Of a stretch of DNA of 64,000 nt, positions 34,015-46,281 are shown one piece after another. Position numbers and translations under genes: made by a program. The notes beneath the pieces are model-generated. The model searched no databases. It was not told the origin of the DNA and saw only the letters and a program-made list of their open reading frames with translations. The number at the start of each line of letters is the position of its first letter. Position 1 is the first letter of the stretch. Where the stretch lies: the NCBI GenBank assembly GCA_002633025.1, contig NMRB01001505.1, forward strand, positions 57,710-121,709. Reading direction: 5' to 3'. This stretch comes from Notospermus geniculatus (lineage: Eukaryota; Nemertea; Pilidiophora; Heteronemertea; Lineidae).

Positions 34015-34681
34015 TCTTTTAGTACTGAAATATTCAGCATATTAATTTCTTTAGAACTTGAATTTCTCTCTGACTTAATCGTAGAATCAGATTTAGCGGC
34101 AATTAGCGTGTTTGACCGTGGGCTATGTCACAAGCATACCCTGCTGTCTCGCGTTCTAAGTACATGTATAATATCGAAGATAACGATGTAGTAAAACGCC
34201 TCACCTTTGGCCTCAACGTTTTGACTTCAAGAGATTCTTAGGAACGTGCAATTTGTTTCTCCATGAAACGCAGGTCTACGTGTAGGTCTAACGAAGATGA
34301 GCCAACTAGAAGCTATGCAGGATTCGCCGATTTCTACAGAGATGGCGTTGCAATTGCTAAAGCAAAGTGCAATTCGACCGAAGGTGTATTGAACCTGCCG
34401 CGTCCGCCACTCACACCAACAACAGATACCTGATTGGCTTACTTATAACAGAACTACAGCCGGTACCAAAGATATCCGAGCAGGAGTCTGAAGTTTACAG
34501 AACCCGCTAGACCCTCATCTACATTGTATACTTGCCTCTCTCCCTTTATTTATGTTTAAAAAAAAACTATGGTCTGCGCGAGCAGGGGGGGGGGGGTCCG
34601 GACCCCCTGGACCCCCCCTCTGGACACGCGCCTGGGTAGTCGCCCCTATTTTAGTCGCCAGTGTGCGGAGCCCTTAAACGG
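34015..34681. other. Between the two large copies
   Basis: No gene recognised. 34586-34634 carries a G-run and CCGGACCCCCTGGACCCCCC, a GC-rich motif like those at the ends of some DNA transposons. This stretch separates copy 1 and copy 2. Confidence 0.45.
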
Positions 34682-34827
34682 CTCACTTTATCCGAAGGCC
34701 ATGGAGACCTCCACGGGAGGCATGGGCCTATGCATAAGTCCATGGGTTTTCGAATAGGCCTACATACAGGACACTATGCTCTTTAATTGAAGGACAATTG
34801 ACAACAATGCATAATGCAAATATGTTG

Positions 34828-35740
34828 TAGGTGTAGATCTATAGGCCTACATGCAGAGTACCTTCTCCCAAGAATTATTTCATTTGGACTGACAAAACAG
34901 ATGGTGCTAGTTAACAAGGTCAGACGATCTGCGGCATGGAGAAAACGCGGAATTCCACGGAATTTCGCTAGACATAATTTGGTGGTCTGCAGTTTATACA
35001 GTACTATTAACTGGTGTGAAACTTGTCACGTGGATCATCCCCTCCCGTCCCCTCCCCTTGTCTCTTATCATATTGACACTAGCCTAGATACGAGGTAGCA
35101 AGGTGGTTGGGCTACAGAAACAATCCCGCTGTGGCTGCATTCCATCTGCTTTGCTTGGCCTTGTTATTTCATTATTATTATAATTATGCTACATGTGTTA
35201 AGGCCAGTGTATAGTTTATTCCATTGTTAAAAGCTATAATTACAGTTACGGATTCTTGGCGGATTTCCGTGGAATTCCGCGTTTTCTCCATGCCGGACGA
35301 TCTGCCTATAAATGGTGTTTTTATTGGGGTGGGGGGAACGCCAGTCCGACTTGAGTTGAAATCCTCGACATCTACAGAATCGAGTTGCCAGGTGGTGGAG
35401 AACAGCGAGTCAGAGTCCAATNTAGGTGTAGATCTATAGGCCTACATGCAGAGCACATTCTCCCAAGAATTATTTCATTTGGACTGACAAAACAGATGGT
35501 GCTAGTTAACAAGGTCAGACGATCTGCGGCATGGAGAAAACGCGGAATTCCACGGAATTTCGCTGGACATAATTTGGTGGTCTGCAGTTTATACAGTACT
35601 ATTAACTGGTGTGAAACTTGTCACGTGGATCATCCCCTCCCGTCCCCTCCCCTTGTCTCTTATCATATTGACACTAGCCTAGATACGAGGTAGCAAGGTG
35701 GTTGGGCTACAGAAACAATCCCGCTGTGGCTGCATTCCGT
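34828..35740. repeat. Local direct repeat around an N
   Basis: 34828-35140 (from TAGGTGTAGATCTATAGGCC) is repeated almost exactly at 35423-35735. The second copy starts on the base after the N at 35422. Between them, 35240-35300 holds a partial inverted copy (GCGGATTTCCGTGGAATTCC against GGAATTCCACGGAATTTCGC). An assembly overlap is the simplest cause. Confidence 0.8.
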
Positions 35741-36442
35741 ATCTGATCTCATCAGAACGGCGAGTCAGATTTTTTTTCTGAGTGTTGGCGTCCTTGGTGT
35801 AGTCTAGTGGAATGGCACGGGACCATCGTCATCCAACGATGCCGTTGGCACGTTGCTCACTGTTAAAGCACCGTCCGGTACTATCATCCAGGACCGGGAA
35901 TTTTTCCCAACGCAGCTTTAAACGTGGCGTCCATTAGGACGCGGACAATACGCCGAATGCAAATTTAAAAAATCCGCATTCATTAAGCAACCTCTCCCCA
36001 TATTCTTGAAAGATTCCGGCCACTGTCTTTTCTTTATCATTCCTAACCATTTCCAGGTGTGAAAGGAATCAACGTCCTGGGAATGCAAGTCCGCAAAACA
36101 ATGACCCGCTATTGTAAAGCTATATTCGAACGGTCATGGTCTCCATAGCCAAATAATATTATAATCCCTCGCTGAACAATAAGAACGGACTTTGACTCCA
36201 GCGGGACTTTGATACCTGTCACACCGGCATTTCTGCACGTTCGGGAGAGGGCAAAATTTCCGCGTCCAAATTTTGGTATCGCCTGCCACAGCGGCAAGGT
36301 TTCTGAACGATTTTGAAATGCTTATAAGTTTTAGCAGAAATCGATAACGTTATTGATTTCTGCTTTTAGTCAAAAATACGGGCATAAAAGAAGCTAGGCT
36401 TTATTTCGGTAGCTGCTGATTTTCTTTAGCCCATCAGACAGC

Positions 36443-36676
36443 ATGACATCTTTACCTCTCTTGGCTGTCTTTTTCGAGCTCCATTTCGATCGTGGAAACA
36501 TGAGCTCTATGACGAGAGAGTCCGCCATTCAGTGTGGTATGTTGTGTTTAATTCACACCGAATGCCAAGGCTTTTTCATTTCTTTGGCAAGCTCAGGTGA
36601 CGTCTGTCAGTTCCAAGAGGGAATAAGACCCTGTATTGCACCAACAAGAAAAGGAACTCAACATTGGTTAAGAAAG
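36443..36676 (+). CDS. PAN/Apple-like exon (copy 2)
   Basis: Same 78-codon exon as at 11656, with three residue changes (G26E, E49A and I70K, counting from the ATG). All cysteines of the PAN pattern (31, 35, 41, 55) and the GT donor at 36677 are kept. The upstream TATA-like CATAAAAG is also kept, near 36383. Survival in both copies fits either allelic copies or a recent duplication. The rest of the gene is not visible. Confidence 0.5.
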
Positions 36677-36903
36677 GTGGTATCGTTAGTTGAATTTCAG
36701 AATATTTTCAGAATTATAATATCCTTCCTAATGTTCAACTCAAAGTTGCTTATTTCGCTTGGAAGTTGAACTGCTCACGACTTAGTTCACAAAATATTGG
36801 CTTGTTTGTGTCGAAACGCATCATGGCCTACCATGTGTCTGTACTACCTCATACTTCCGTCGCACCTCGAGTTGCCGTGCACCAATCAGGACACTTGTTT
36901 CTT

Positions 36904-37268
36904 CAACCTCGTTCCCAGGGGTCGTTCGCTTTCTGACAATATGGCGGTCGCGTCACTATCCCCTGGCATCAGCTTTGGATTTAACGCACGTGATTGGTTG
37001 ACGGGAAACCGTCAAATATATCCAAGCAAAGAAATTTTCAAAATATTTTGGATCAAACCAGAAGGTTATCTATATCCAGGTTTGATGATTTTTTGTAAAA
37101 AGAATTTTAAAAAGCACAAGTAAGTATTTCAAATTGATTATTTTGACTCGTGCTGCCACCTATACTTAGTCCAAGATTCCTGGATTAGCAACCGAAGCTG
37201 ATTCCAGGGGTTAGTGAGCGAGTGGTCCGAGGTTGTCTGAGCGAACTATACCCCTGGGGACGAGGTTG
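36904..37268. mobile_element. 365-bp MITE with 9-bp duplication and a known empty site
   Basis: Ends CAACCTCGTTCCCAGGGGT and ACCCCTGGGGACGAGGTTG. TTGTTTCTT flanks both sides (36895-36903 and 37269-37277). Copy 1 has the word once, near 12109-12117, so the insertion boundaries are exact. A 9-bp duplication suggests a Mutator-like MITE, with an hAT (8 bp) possible. Confidence 0.85.
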
Positions 37269-37699
37269 TTGTTTCTTTAGTGCTCAAGTGTGCATGGAGC
37301 CAGCAAACCTCGCTCCCACGTTGGCAACCGCTGTGTTTTTTTGTGGTTGTCAAGTAGGAACGAGGATAGCCACAAACTGTCCAGTCACTCTATTAATTGC
37401 GATTGACCCCGCTCCTGGCCTCGTTGGGTCTATCATTTCTGAGCCTTCGTGTGAGGTGTTTGCAGGGCGTTAGCATTTCTCTTGCTCGTCGCATGGGGGC
37501 TTTTTGTTGATCTAGTTCAGCTTTAAAGGAGCTCGACGTCCAAGTTGTAAACAAACTGGTTTGTTTACAAACAGTGGCCAGCAAACTAGTTTTATTCCTT
37601 CGTGAAGGTGGCAGCACCAGTAGCGCCTAGTGATCGTTAGACTGGTGCCCGGTCCAATGCAACTCACTCACGATATTCACGTCAGTACAAATCGCCGAC

Positions 37700-38320
37700 A
37701 ATAGGTGGCAGCACCGCAGGCGTCGCGTGGATTAACTGTTAAGAGAAGATTGAGGGATCAGTTCATTCAGAATTGGGAAGAGGAAGTTAATCATTTACAG
37801 AATCTTTAAATTTGAATTTAAAATGGAACAGTACCTGTTAAAGCTTGCTGAAAATTCAGCGCGAGTACTGCTGAAATACAGATTAGGGCACTCTCGGCAC
37901 CCGGCCGTAATTGTACGTAATTTAGATCATAATAATGGAAATCTAGGGCGTTGCAATCTCTGCCAGTTTGGCGAAATAGCAGGCGGGTTTCATTACCTGT
38001 TGAAGTGTCCTTTTTTTCGAGGCGGAAAGAAGAACTTTTATTAAGGGATATTATTGGAGAAATCCAAATACGGTTAAATTTGCCAACTTGATGAATGCGA
38101 ATGGTTATAAATGCATGTATAATCTTGTCAGTTTTTGCAGACTCATCAGTCGGACTTTTCATTTGAATTAACTGGCCTGAAATGTCCATGTGTGCGCTTG
38201 ATTGTAGCTGCCCTTGGTTTCTACAGAAAGTTTTCTGGATTGGGCTGGGTAATAATGTGAAGTGCCTTGACACTTAAATGTAAAAGGCACTATAAACCCA
38301 CACACATTATTATTAATTAT
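37700..38320 (+). mobile_element. Non-LTR retrotransposon 3' end, 5'-truncated
   Basis: A frame from 37823 to 38044 ends in RCNLCQFGEIAGGFHYLLKCPFF, the C-x2-C...H-x4-C finger found at the C-terminus of LINE reverse transcriptases (CR1/L2-like and relatives). A 3' tail follows with AAAAGGCACTATAAACCCAC and ATTATTATT near 38280-38320, a tail style common for such elements. Only the last ~70 codons remain. Missing from copy 1. Confidence 0.65.
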
Positions 38321-38344
38321 TGAACCTGGAGATCCTTAAATGTG

Positions 38345-38695
38345 AATTTTGAATCCAACTGGATTTTAAAAGTCTACAGCCTTGTTAGTTTTGGGGTAAA
38401 ATTGTCAGTCGGACTTTTTGTAACCACTGATCCTATAATTTTCCTATCTGTAAGGGGGCCTGGGAGTGTCCTTTTCCGCCGACCCCGGCGGGGCGTAGGC
38501 CTGCGGAATGTCGCGGAGGCACGCTGGGGGTGGTGGTGGGTCGCTCTCGGATCCCCAGTGTATAAAACGTTAAATAAGAGAAAACCATCTTGTAAAATAG
38601 TGATTGTACCTGCTGTTAAATAGAATTGTCCTCCTATACTACTGTATGTGGTCGGAGTGTATGAGTAATAAATTGAAATTGAAATTGAAATTGGA
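38345..38695 (+). mobile_element. Second LINE 3' tail ending in an ATTGAA repeat
   Basis: Shares ATTGTCAGTCGGACTTTT-like words with the preceding fragment, contains a GC-rich stretch (38455-38560), and ends in ATAAATTGAAATTGAAATTGAAATT, a short tandem tail typical of LINE 3' ends. No coding part. Missing from copy 1. Confidence 0.5.
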
Positions 38696-38932
38696 TAGAG
38701 AACCAGTGAGTGAGTGTTTACAACTTGGACGTCCAGCTCCTTTAAAACTGAAGACCATAATATAATGTGCAGGGATGGACAGACTTTTGTATGCACTAAA
38801 TAAACCATGATGATTGCGTTATCAATCTGCATGAATAAACCACAAAGAAAAGGTAACACGAAAAAATGTCGAACTATATTACTTTTATAATACACCATTG
38901 ATTCACGCAGGGTTTCATTCTCAGAATACGAC

Positions 38933-39558
38933 TTAGGCCCATATGCACAGCCCAGACTTTAGCCGTACTTTTGGAAAAGTGTAACTTAAGCTGCAATTTG
39001 CTCATGCACAGCACTCCACTTTCACAAAAGTGACACTTTCAAAGCCGAAAATGAAAGTGAAAGTGAGGCTGAAAGGGTAAATGTCGTGCTGGGTATAAAC
39101 AAAGATTACCAAGGATCTCAATCTTCACTAAAACAATACCCTGGGTGTAGTTTCGGTAGCCGTACATCACCCAGCGTCGTAGTATGACACCTGGATTCGA
39201 GGTTGTCTCGCCCGTGGTCACGTGACAGCCTGAAGAATGTCATGAACAGCTACACTCAACAAGTACCGCAACGCGAGACCGCGAGATTCCACGGGATATC
39301 TAAATAGGACTCGTTCCTAGGCACCGATTGCGGATGCTGGGTGATGTTCGGCTACCGAAACTACACCCAGGGTATTGTTTTAGTGAAGACTGAGATCCTG
39401 GGTAATCTTTGTATATACCCAGGACGACATTTACCCTTTCAGCGAAAGTGAGGTCCCTTTATACTTTAGCCGTTATACTTTAGCCTCACTCTACAAAGAG
39501 TGACTTTTCTAAAAAGTGGAACTTTTGGAAAGTGTGGGCTGTGCATATATGGGCCTTA
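38933..39558. mobile_element. MITE A, uninterrupted (copy 2)
   Basis: TTA-flanked, with ends GGCCCATATGCACAGCCCA and its near reverse complement at the right. The interior 39081-39430 is a long palindrome (ATGTCGT-CTGGGTATA outward, CCCTGGGTGTAGTTTCGGTAGCC inward). It shows the ancestral form of the 6.3-kb copy at 12833. A fragment of the same interior occurs at 59540-59640. Confidence 0.75.
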
Positions 39559-40021
39559 GATGCTTTCCTAGCTTGATTACATATTGTTCGTCTTTCTTTT
39601 CGGACATCTTATTTCTATACTATCGAGTTTTCGCAAGCCTGGCGAAAAAAACGAAGGACGAAATACGAAATTGGACTTCACTTCATGTATTTCTCGAGAT
39701 AGTTGGTGCCACAAATATCGCCTGCTGATAGAGTTGCGGTATATATTACACCAGGAAATTTATGTTTCGTTTCCATTTCGTGGTTACACGTACGAATTAG
39801 AAAAAAAAATCAAGGTGCACCAAAACTCTCTCGATCTTACATGATCTGCTAATAGACGCTCTCGTAGCAGAGATATTTTGTGGTACCAACCATCTCCCCA
39901 AATACATTAGATCGTTGAAATGAAGTAGAATTTCGTATTTCGTACTTCGTATTTCATCAGGTTTGCGTAAACTCACTAACTACATGTATATGAACTTTGT
40001 ATTTTTATTTTTATTTATGTT

Positions 40022-40112
40022 GCAGGTCTTGGTGGCGTAGCACGTCTGGTTGGTTCATGGTGAAAATGATCGTTGCTTCGCAATCCACCAGTGCCCCGGG
40101 TTCGAATCCCGT
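40022..40112 (+). repeat. tRNA-like sequence with pol III boxes
   Basis: TGGCGTAGCACGTCTGG resembles an A box and GGTTCGAATCC is a perfect B box, at normal spacing. A T-run (pol III terminator) follows at once. The acceptor ends pair poorly, so it is more likely a SINE head or tRNA pseudogene than a tRNA. It lies in a ~570-bp insertion absent from copy 1. Confidence 0.5.
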
Positions 40113-40412
40113 CCGCTGCTTTTTTCTTTTTTGTCTTTTCTTATTTTATCATCTTTTGTATTTTGTTCTTTTTTCTCCTCATTAAGTTATTTTTCGAGAT
40201 GTTGCAATTGCTAATGCGAAATAAATCATTCAATTAAGGCACAGGACCCCAAGAGGATAGCCAAGAATTAGCTGTTCTTAGGGGTACGGCAGTCAGTATT
40301 CCCACTCTGGGCCTGGCCCTAACCCTAATCCTGATGTCAAATGTATCACAAACTGCCGTAACAATAGCAGTACCTGGTTTTACCCATAAAAGCAATAATG
40401 ACCTAGACTAAT

Positions 40413-40466
40413 AACTGTTTCCCTGGCTTCAGGGACATCAACGTGTCCGCTGAAGCCAGGGAAACA
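40413..40466. repeat. Short perfect hairpin
   Basis: CTGTTTCCCTGGCTTCAG is followed, after a short loop with GGGACA/TGTCC, by CTGAAGCCAGGGAAACAG. A compact stem in the same copy-2-only insertion as the tRNA-like sequence. Confidence 0.75.
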
Positions 40467-41004
40467 GCCCAGCGACCCCCAAAACACAGCCAACACACAA
40501 CACAGCCCCTTGCCCAGTTCCCTCACTCTGGGTGTGGTGGTGGTGCAGTTTTCTCTGTGTATAACGATGATTATATAGACAATATGTGTGGACTGTACTC
40601 ACACTCTCAACCTTGCGGCGGGCTGGCCGAACGAGTAGGCTGGTCCCGCAGCCCTCGAACGTTCCGCATTCGTCACAACCGAAGCGTTTCGAGGACAGGG
40701 ACTAGTCTACCGATCGAGCACTACTGCCACCAGGCTGGAACAACTGGAGTTGGTCTAGACTTAGTCCTGTTCTGATACCTCTCAACAGATGGCGCCGCTA
40801 TCAAAATATAGTCTCACGCAGCCAGACTCTTCAACGATCGCGCGCACGCTCACAGTGCAGAGAGGGAAATTCAAACGCCTATGACATCAAATTCGATAGG
40901 AATTTTCTCGCTCTGTGAATGCTGAAGTGCTTAGAATTCTTCTGATTTTTTCAAGGCTGACTCTAAAGGGGTGTGATGTGGTCGTGTGGTCATGAGTGAA
41001 TTTT

Positions 41005-41763
41005 TAAGACCGCCCCATCTCAATGGGGCGGTCTTCCTTGTTTTTACTGAATTTCTCTCTCTCTCCCTCTGGATCTCTCCATCCAATCTGCGGTTCTCCA
41101 ACGATAACTAACGAAAAACGCCATGTATCGCGGTAAAACTTTCAGGAATTGTAGATGTGCATATTACACAGCACCCTATTGATTCTTGGGGTCATCCGTG
41201 GACAAATAGTGCGAAATTTGGGTGAAATTTCTCGTTTTACCTATATTTCATGATTGATTCAAACTGAGTGACTGAAATGCCATCTTTTGGCAATTCATAG
41301 TACTATTACTAGGCCCCTATCACTTCTATGACATGCAGCTTACATTACACATGTGCTTTTAGTTGGTTATTTATGCTGAAGATGGCGTTGTGATCACCCT
41401 GGACTGGTTCCTCTCTTGATTGATGATTCAATGGATGTGGGGAAGAGTCAATCCCTTTCTGGTCCGCCAGATATCTGTTATTGGACCCTGTTGGCAGTAC
41501 ATAGCACATACGGTAGTTCAGTTTATCACTGAATAGTAGTGACCTTTACAGCTTCCCCTTCTGAAGTTAGTAGGGAGAAATCAAGTCTCCCTCTTTGGAA
41601 AAAAGTCTCCCTGCTTTTTAGGAATGGGAGACTTTTATTCTCCCTATTTCAAAAACCTGGCAGCAACCCTGGCCGCTCGATAATAATTCTCGATCAGTCA
41701 ACTCTGTTTTAGCTCCCAATTTCCAAGGGCGGTCTTTCATATTGACTGGTAAGTCAATTTCTA
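41005..41763. mobile_element. Copy-2-only insertion with AAGACCGCCC ends
   Basis: TAAGACCGCCCCATC (itself mirrored by GGGGCGGTCTT at 41025) at the left and AGGGCGGTCTT at the right. Copy 1 runs uninterrupted at about 20013-20024. No coding frame. The right edge has an extra small hairpin (ATTGACTGGTAAGTCAAT), so the exact end is uncertain. Confidence 0.6.
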
Positions 41764-41940
41764 GTCATTTCTAGCCTTTTTGGGAGAAGTCACTGGACTT
41801 CTCTGATTAAGCCCGGTCTGACGAAGTATATAATTGGTAATCGCAATTGCTAATCGTCTTGCACAAAAACAAGTCCGATTGGAAATCGTCAAGATAACAA
41901 GTTTCACAATTGTACGTTCGTTCAGATTATCTCCTTTAAG

Positions 41941-42942
41941 GGGCATGTCTAGAGGCCACTGAGTGAAGTACCACAAGTGGGACCCATCCAAAAAGTTCAA
42001 TATCCGTTAGGTTGACAGCCAGAAGGGCATGGCCATCAGTGTCTATACATGCATGGTTCACTGTACACTGCACACACACACTAATTACACAAGCCTCATT
42101 GTCTTTACGAGACATTACATCACCTGAGCTTCGGGGCAATCAAACTCCAAGCCACCACCATTTCCGACTAATCAAATAACATAAAACGCAACATAATGAA
42201 TATAGCTGGAGACAACGACCCACGAAAATGTTGTCTTCAATCTCTGATAGTCCAGAATCACCGGTGAAACTTGCACTGCATTTCTAATTTCACAAAACAT
42301 GGGAGCTGCCATTTTCCACCTACAATGTAGTCTCGCTCAGCTATACATTTTGTGTTGCGCATCCCACTACAAATTTTCCAGTGAATTCGACGACTTTTTG
42401 CTGCTGGTCACGTGAGTGGTCGAGTTCGGACTGTATTCAACCCGAGTAACGATATCGGTCACATTTATGACGTCAAAGAGAGTACATACCTGAGGAATTT
42501 ATGGAGTTCGGGTTGCAACCCGACTTGACCGAGTTGAACCTCGGAAGTAGTTCGAGCAACTCAATATGGCAGCTCCCATATGTTGTGAAATTGGAAATTA
42601 CTGCAAGTTTCACCAATGATTCCAGACGATCCGCGATAAAGTCAACATTTTCGTGGGTCGTTGTCTCCAGCTATATTCATTCTTTTGCGTTTTACGTTAC
42701 TTCATTTGTCGGAAAGGGTGGTGGCTTGGAGTTTGATTGCCCCGAACCTCAGGTGATGTAATGTCTCGTAAAGACAATGGGGATTGTGTAATTAGTGTGT
42801 GTGTGCAGTGTACAGTGAGCCATGCATGTATAGACACTGATGGCCATGCCCTTCTGGCTGTCAACCTCACGGATATTGCACTTTTTGGATGGGTCCCACT
42901 TGTGGTACTTCACTCAGTGGCCTCTATACATGCCCCTTAAAA
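41941..42942. mobile_element. ~1-kb foldback element with ~380-bp arms
   Basis: Left arm from 41941 (GGCATGTCTAGAGGCCACTG) to about 42322 is reverse-complemented by about 42566-42942 (ending CCTCTATACATGCCCC). The central spacer is ~240 bp. Apparent frames in the arms are mirror images and not genes. Missing from copy 1. Confidence 0.8.
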
Positions 42943-43571
42943 CCTGAAATCTAGACATTATTTTAAAAGGGCAAAAATGGCACATTATTTGGCTACCTGC
43001 AAATAAAAAAGTAGCGAAAAACATGACTTTACAAAATTCCTTCTCTCACAGGTGGATTTCACCGGATTTTCTGGACTTTGATATCACCAGATAGCCAGGA
43101 AAATTTGCTATCACATATGTTAGGCTCAGTCTCCTTCATCGCAATGGTTTGGAGATATTCAAGAAAAACTGCTGTCCATTTACTTTTTTCCATTGAGTGT
43201 ACATGGTCCATGGACCATTTCATTCTAGTTCGCGGGGATTCGCCCACCTATGTCACTACAATGTGACCTGGGCTTTATGGAACCGACAGTAGCGCCGAGG
43301 TATTGGAGTGGTAAAAACGGGAACCAGTCTATAGGCGACGACGTGAAACAGCTGACACAAAAATCAAATATGTTTATATGCGAAAACTGGGAAAAGGGTT
43401 GATGGGAGTTGTTGCCCAGCAGACGATGGGACTGGTGGCGATGGTCGTCGCCAGGCGATAAAAATCGCCTGCTGCATCCCCGTGACGTGTACGGGAAGCT
43501 TTATTCAAACATCTTAATAATCTTTCGATGCTTCAAACTTTTTCGTCATGGAATCCTTTTACTTTATCTAA

Positions 43572-44689
43572 TTGCAAAAGCCGGGTGCGTTCAAAGAGAG
43601 AAGCATTATTGAAATCAAAGGTGATTTTTCCAAAATATTGTCCACATGGCATTATCATAGAAAATCAAAAACATTGCTGGGATTCACACTGTACCCGGTG
43701 CTGGGAAATCCAATGAAGTCTACGTGTATACAACGAATGCTAGACGTTATGAATTAGTTTATAACTATCAAATTTTGGATCTTGCCTACATCGCTGGTGA
43801 TTATGGAAAGGGCGTCATTGGAATCTGCCACAACGTAATGACTTATTGGACAGATACACGTTGCATTGTGTTTGACCTGACGGGGCACAATCGTCGAAAA
43901 CTTATTTCACCATACGATAACCTCAACGGAACCCGAGGTCATGGATCTGTTTTCAAAACGTTGAAGATGATTGTTCACAACGATATTGCATTATTAAAAA
44001 ATACGCACATTCCTGCTCGCGTACGCCACGAGAGTTCAGCGAGAGTGAGGACTGCATCTCGGTACAAGATCTACAGAATTAGAGACATGGGTTTTATTCT
44101 GACATTAGAACTACTCAGGGTTCTACCCGGTGTAAAATATAGCTTTCTTCAAGAAGACATCTGGAATTATTCGCCTCGTTCACATTCGGCGCTGATAGAC
44201 AATCATCATTTCGATGAGAATGGTAATATATTCAAGTTTAATTTTGAACCATCGGGTGTCTTCAGTATTGCTGTATTTGAAAAAGAAAGCGTGTATAAGA
44301 ACTTTACCAACCTGTTACGTACAAAACAGGGATTCACGCAAAGTAAAAAGGCATATCTCTTTGGGAACCATTTTGTTGCTTTCCGTACCCTTGTATGCAT
44401 CGGTTGTAAGATATCGAGGGAGATCAGCGTCAGAGTGGGCACGGTATTAAATGTGTATTCCGGTATATTTGGCGTCAGGAGTCGTTGTCCGACCATATAT
44501 AGGCCAAGTTGGCCTTTACAGGTAAAGAGGAGAACAGATTCGCGCTTACTATTCGTTCTCAAAGTTTCCGCTTCTGAATACGGCAGTTACAAAATTTTCG
44601 GCGATGGACAACATCGTATAATTGCCTGGCCGAAATCAGCCCGCAGCAGAGATGCAAAGAGGAGGCTGGTGGCGAAGGTTTATTTTTGA
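43572..44689 (+). pseudogene. Unrecognised protein, frameshifted (copy 2)
   Basis: Counterpart of 26890-28008. One base is missing after the ATG that corresponds to 27031 (copy 1 CAATGAACGTC, copy 2 CAATGAAGTC, near 43715), so that ATG now runs into a stop at about 43757. The rest stays open for 321 codons to the TGA at 44687-44689. Residue changes against copy 1 are scattered over the whole length. If translation starts in an upstream exon or downstream of the shift, a shortened product is conceivable. Confidence 0.55.
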
Positions 44690-45033
44690 GGTTGTAGCCA
44701 GCTACATTAATACCAGTTGTTTAAAATAGAGTCGCAAGTACGAAATAGCATTCGTAAAGGATTCGGGGTACTGTACTTGTAACAACCACATCCTAAAGAA
44801 AACAGTACATTATGTCAGTAGCAAAGAAACCACTTTACTGACATGGACTTTCGATAATCAACAAAAAATATTCAAATTTGAATTGACGCACCCAGTCATT
44901 CATTAGATCACCTGTGAGCTACATATAAGAGTCATGATGAGTTAGTGTTCGTCGTCCGTCGTCGGCGTCCGTTTGCAGGGGATATCTCGAAACCGCTGGG
45001 CCTAATAGGTATCCGCCATGAGTTACTGACGAC

Positions 45034-45196
45034 AAAACAGGAAGTCAATTTCCAGAATCTTAGCAAATTTTCGACCCCAACCGGGGTCTTTTTCAGGCTG
45101 GCACTTTCAGGTGGCTCGACTTGAAAGTGACAGCCTGAAGAAGACCACGGTCGGGGTCGGAAATTTGCTAAGATTCTGGAAATTGACTTCCTGTTT
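45034..45196. repeat. Complete 163-bp palindrome
   Basis: AACAGGAAGTCAATTTCCAG and CTTAGCAAATTTTCGACCCC at the left, reverse complement at the right. The middle has a second stem (CAGGCTGGCACTTTC against GAAAGTGACAGCCTG). A partial copy is at 28345 and another at 53343. Confidence 0.75.
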
Positions 45197-45239
45197 ATCA
45201 TCACTTTGTGTGTCAATTTTTGTGCTTTCTCTTTCTTTG

Positions 45240-46281
45240 GTTACTGACGACTACGTGCAGTAGTAACCCCATACATGCGTTAAGCATTGTTCTTATCGTA
45301 GTCGTACGTAGTCGTCAGTAATCCGTGGCGAACACCTGTTGGGACCGATCTTGGCACACAACCATGTGCACCTAAATCAGGTGACTTCAGATAGCATGTT
45401 TCGGTCCGATCCGCTGATTCCTGGCTTTGCCGGGGGGGGGGGGGGCAAGACCNTCTTAAAGCCAGACACTATAGACAGATGGGTTATAATCGACGAGCCT
45501 AGTCTCGGTCACCCAGCCGCTGTTTCGAATCTGGGGAACCGTAGCAGTACTGTGTGGCTGGCTGCGCAAGACTACACACAACATTGGGGATTCCCAAAAC
45601 CTCGATGCAGGAATGCTATAATATGTGGTTCTATGGTTCTATACACTACGCACGCCTGTAGATGAGGTTGCACTATTATTTCGGCCGAACTGGAGAGCGA
45701 GTAGCGGTGCATAGTGTGCGGCTTTAAGCACATGTTAGTACATGCTATACCACTCGGGTTTTTTATTTGACGGTCGTCTGAAGATCATAGAGGTAAAAGT
45801 TCTATGTTTCACCGTTGGGTGGCATGTTTATAGATCGTGCAGCTATTCTGACTGATTCAACTGTAGGCCTAATGCAGCCTACGGGCTCTTTGCCCTGCAG
45901 CTTTGTATGGAAAGTGTGTACATCACGCATGGATGATACATTGCGTACGAGCTTGGGAGCGACGCTAACAGGATCTTTTTTCTTCAGAATGACTATGTGC
46001 ATTCTTTAACGTTCTTTAGTTGTCCAAATCCAAAGGATCTGTGTCTCCTTTCTACCGAAGGTTTACGGTTCCTAACGGTGAACAAACAGCACAGGTGTGA
46101 GAGAATCTAATGCCCCCCCCCCGTCTTCCTGATGTTCCCTGGATGGTTTGTCACTGGATTAAGGGTCTTGACGCAATGTTCCCGGAACGCAGCTATGCTG
46201 CCACCTTGCGGAGCATTCAAATGTCTTTAGCGGAACGCCACGTCGTTGGATTTTTTCTGTATATAGTGAATTTGGCTTTTT
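45240..46281. other. Copy-2-only sequence, no gene
   Basis: A small hairpin at 45240-45331 (TTACTGACGACTACG against CGTAGTCGTCAGTAA), a G-run and N at 45432-45453, and short frames without recognisable domains. Nothing else identified. Confidence 0.45.

Noticed and set aside
37222-37473. 83-codon plus-strand frame
   Set aside because: It starts inside the MITE at 36904 and runs out of it into shared sequence. No family resemblance.
40022-40112. Functional tRNA gene
   Set aside because: A and B boxes are good, but acceptor ends do not pair well and it sits in a copy-specific insertion. Called tRNA-like only.
42501-42940. Plus-strand frames of 86 and 67 codons mirrored at 41936-42139 on the minus strand
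   Set aside because: They are reverse-complement arms of one foldback element.
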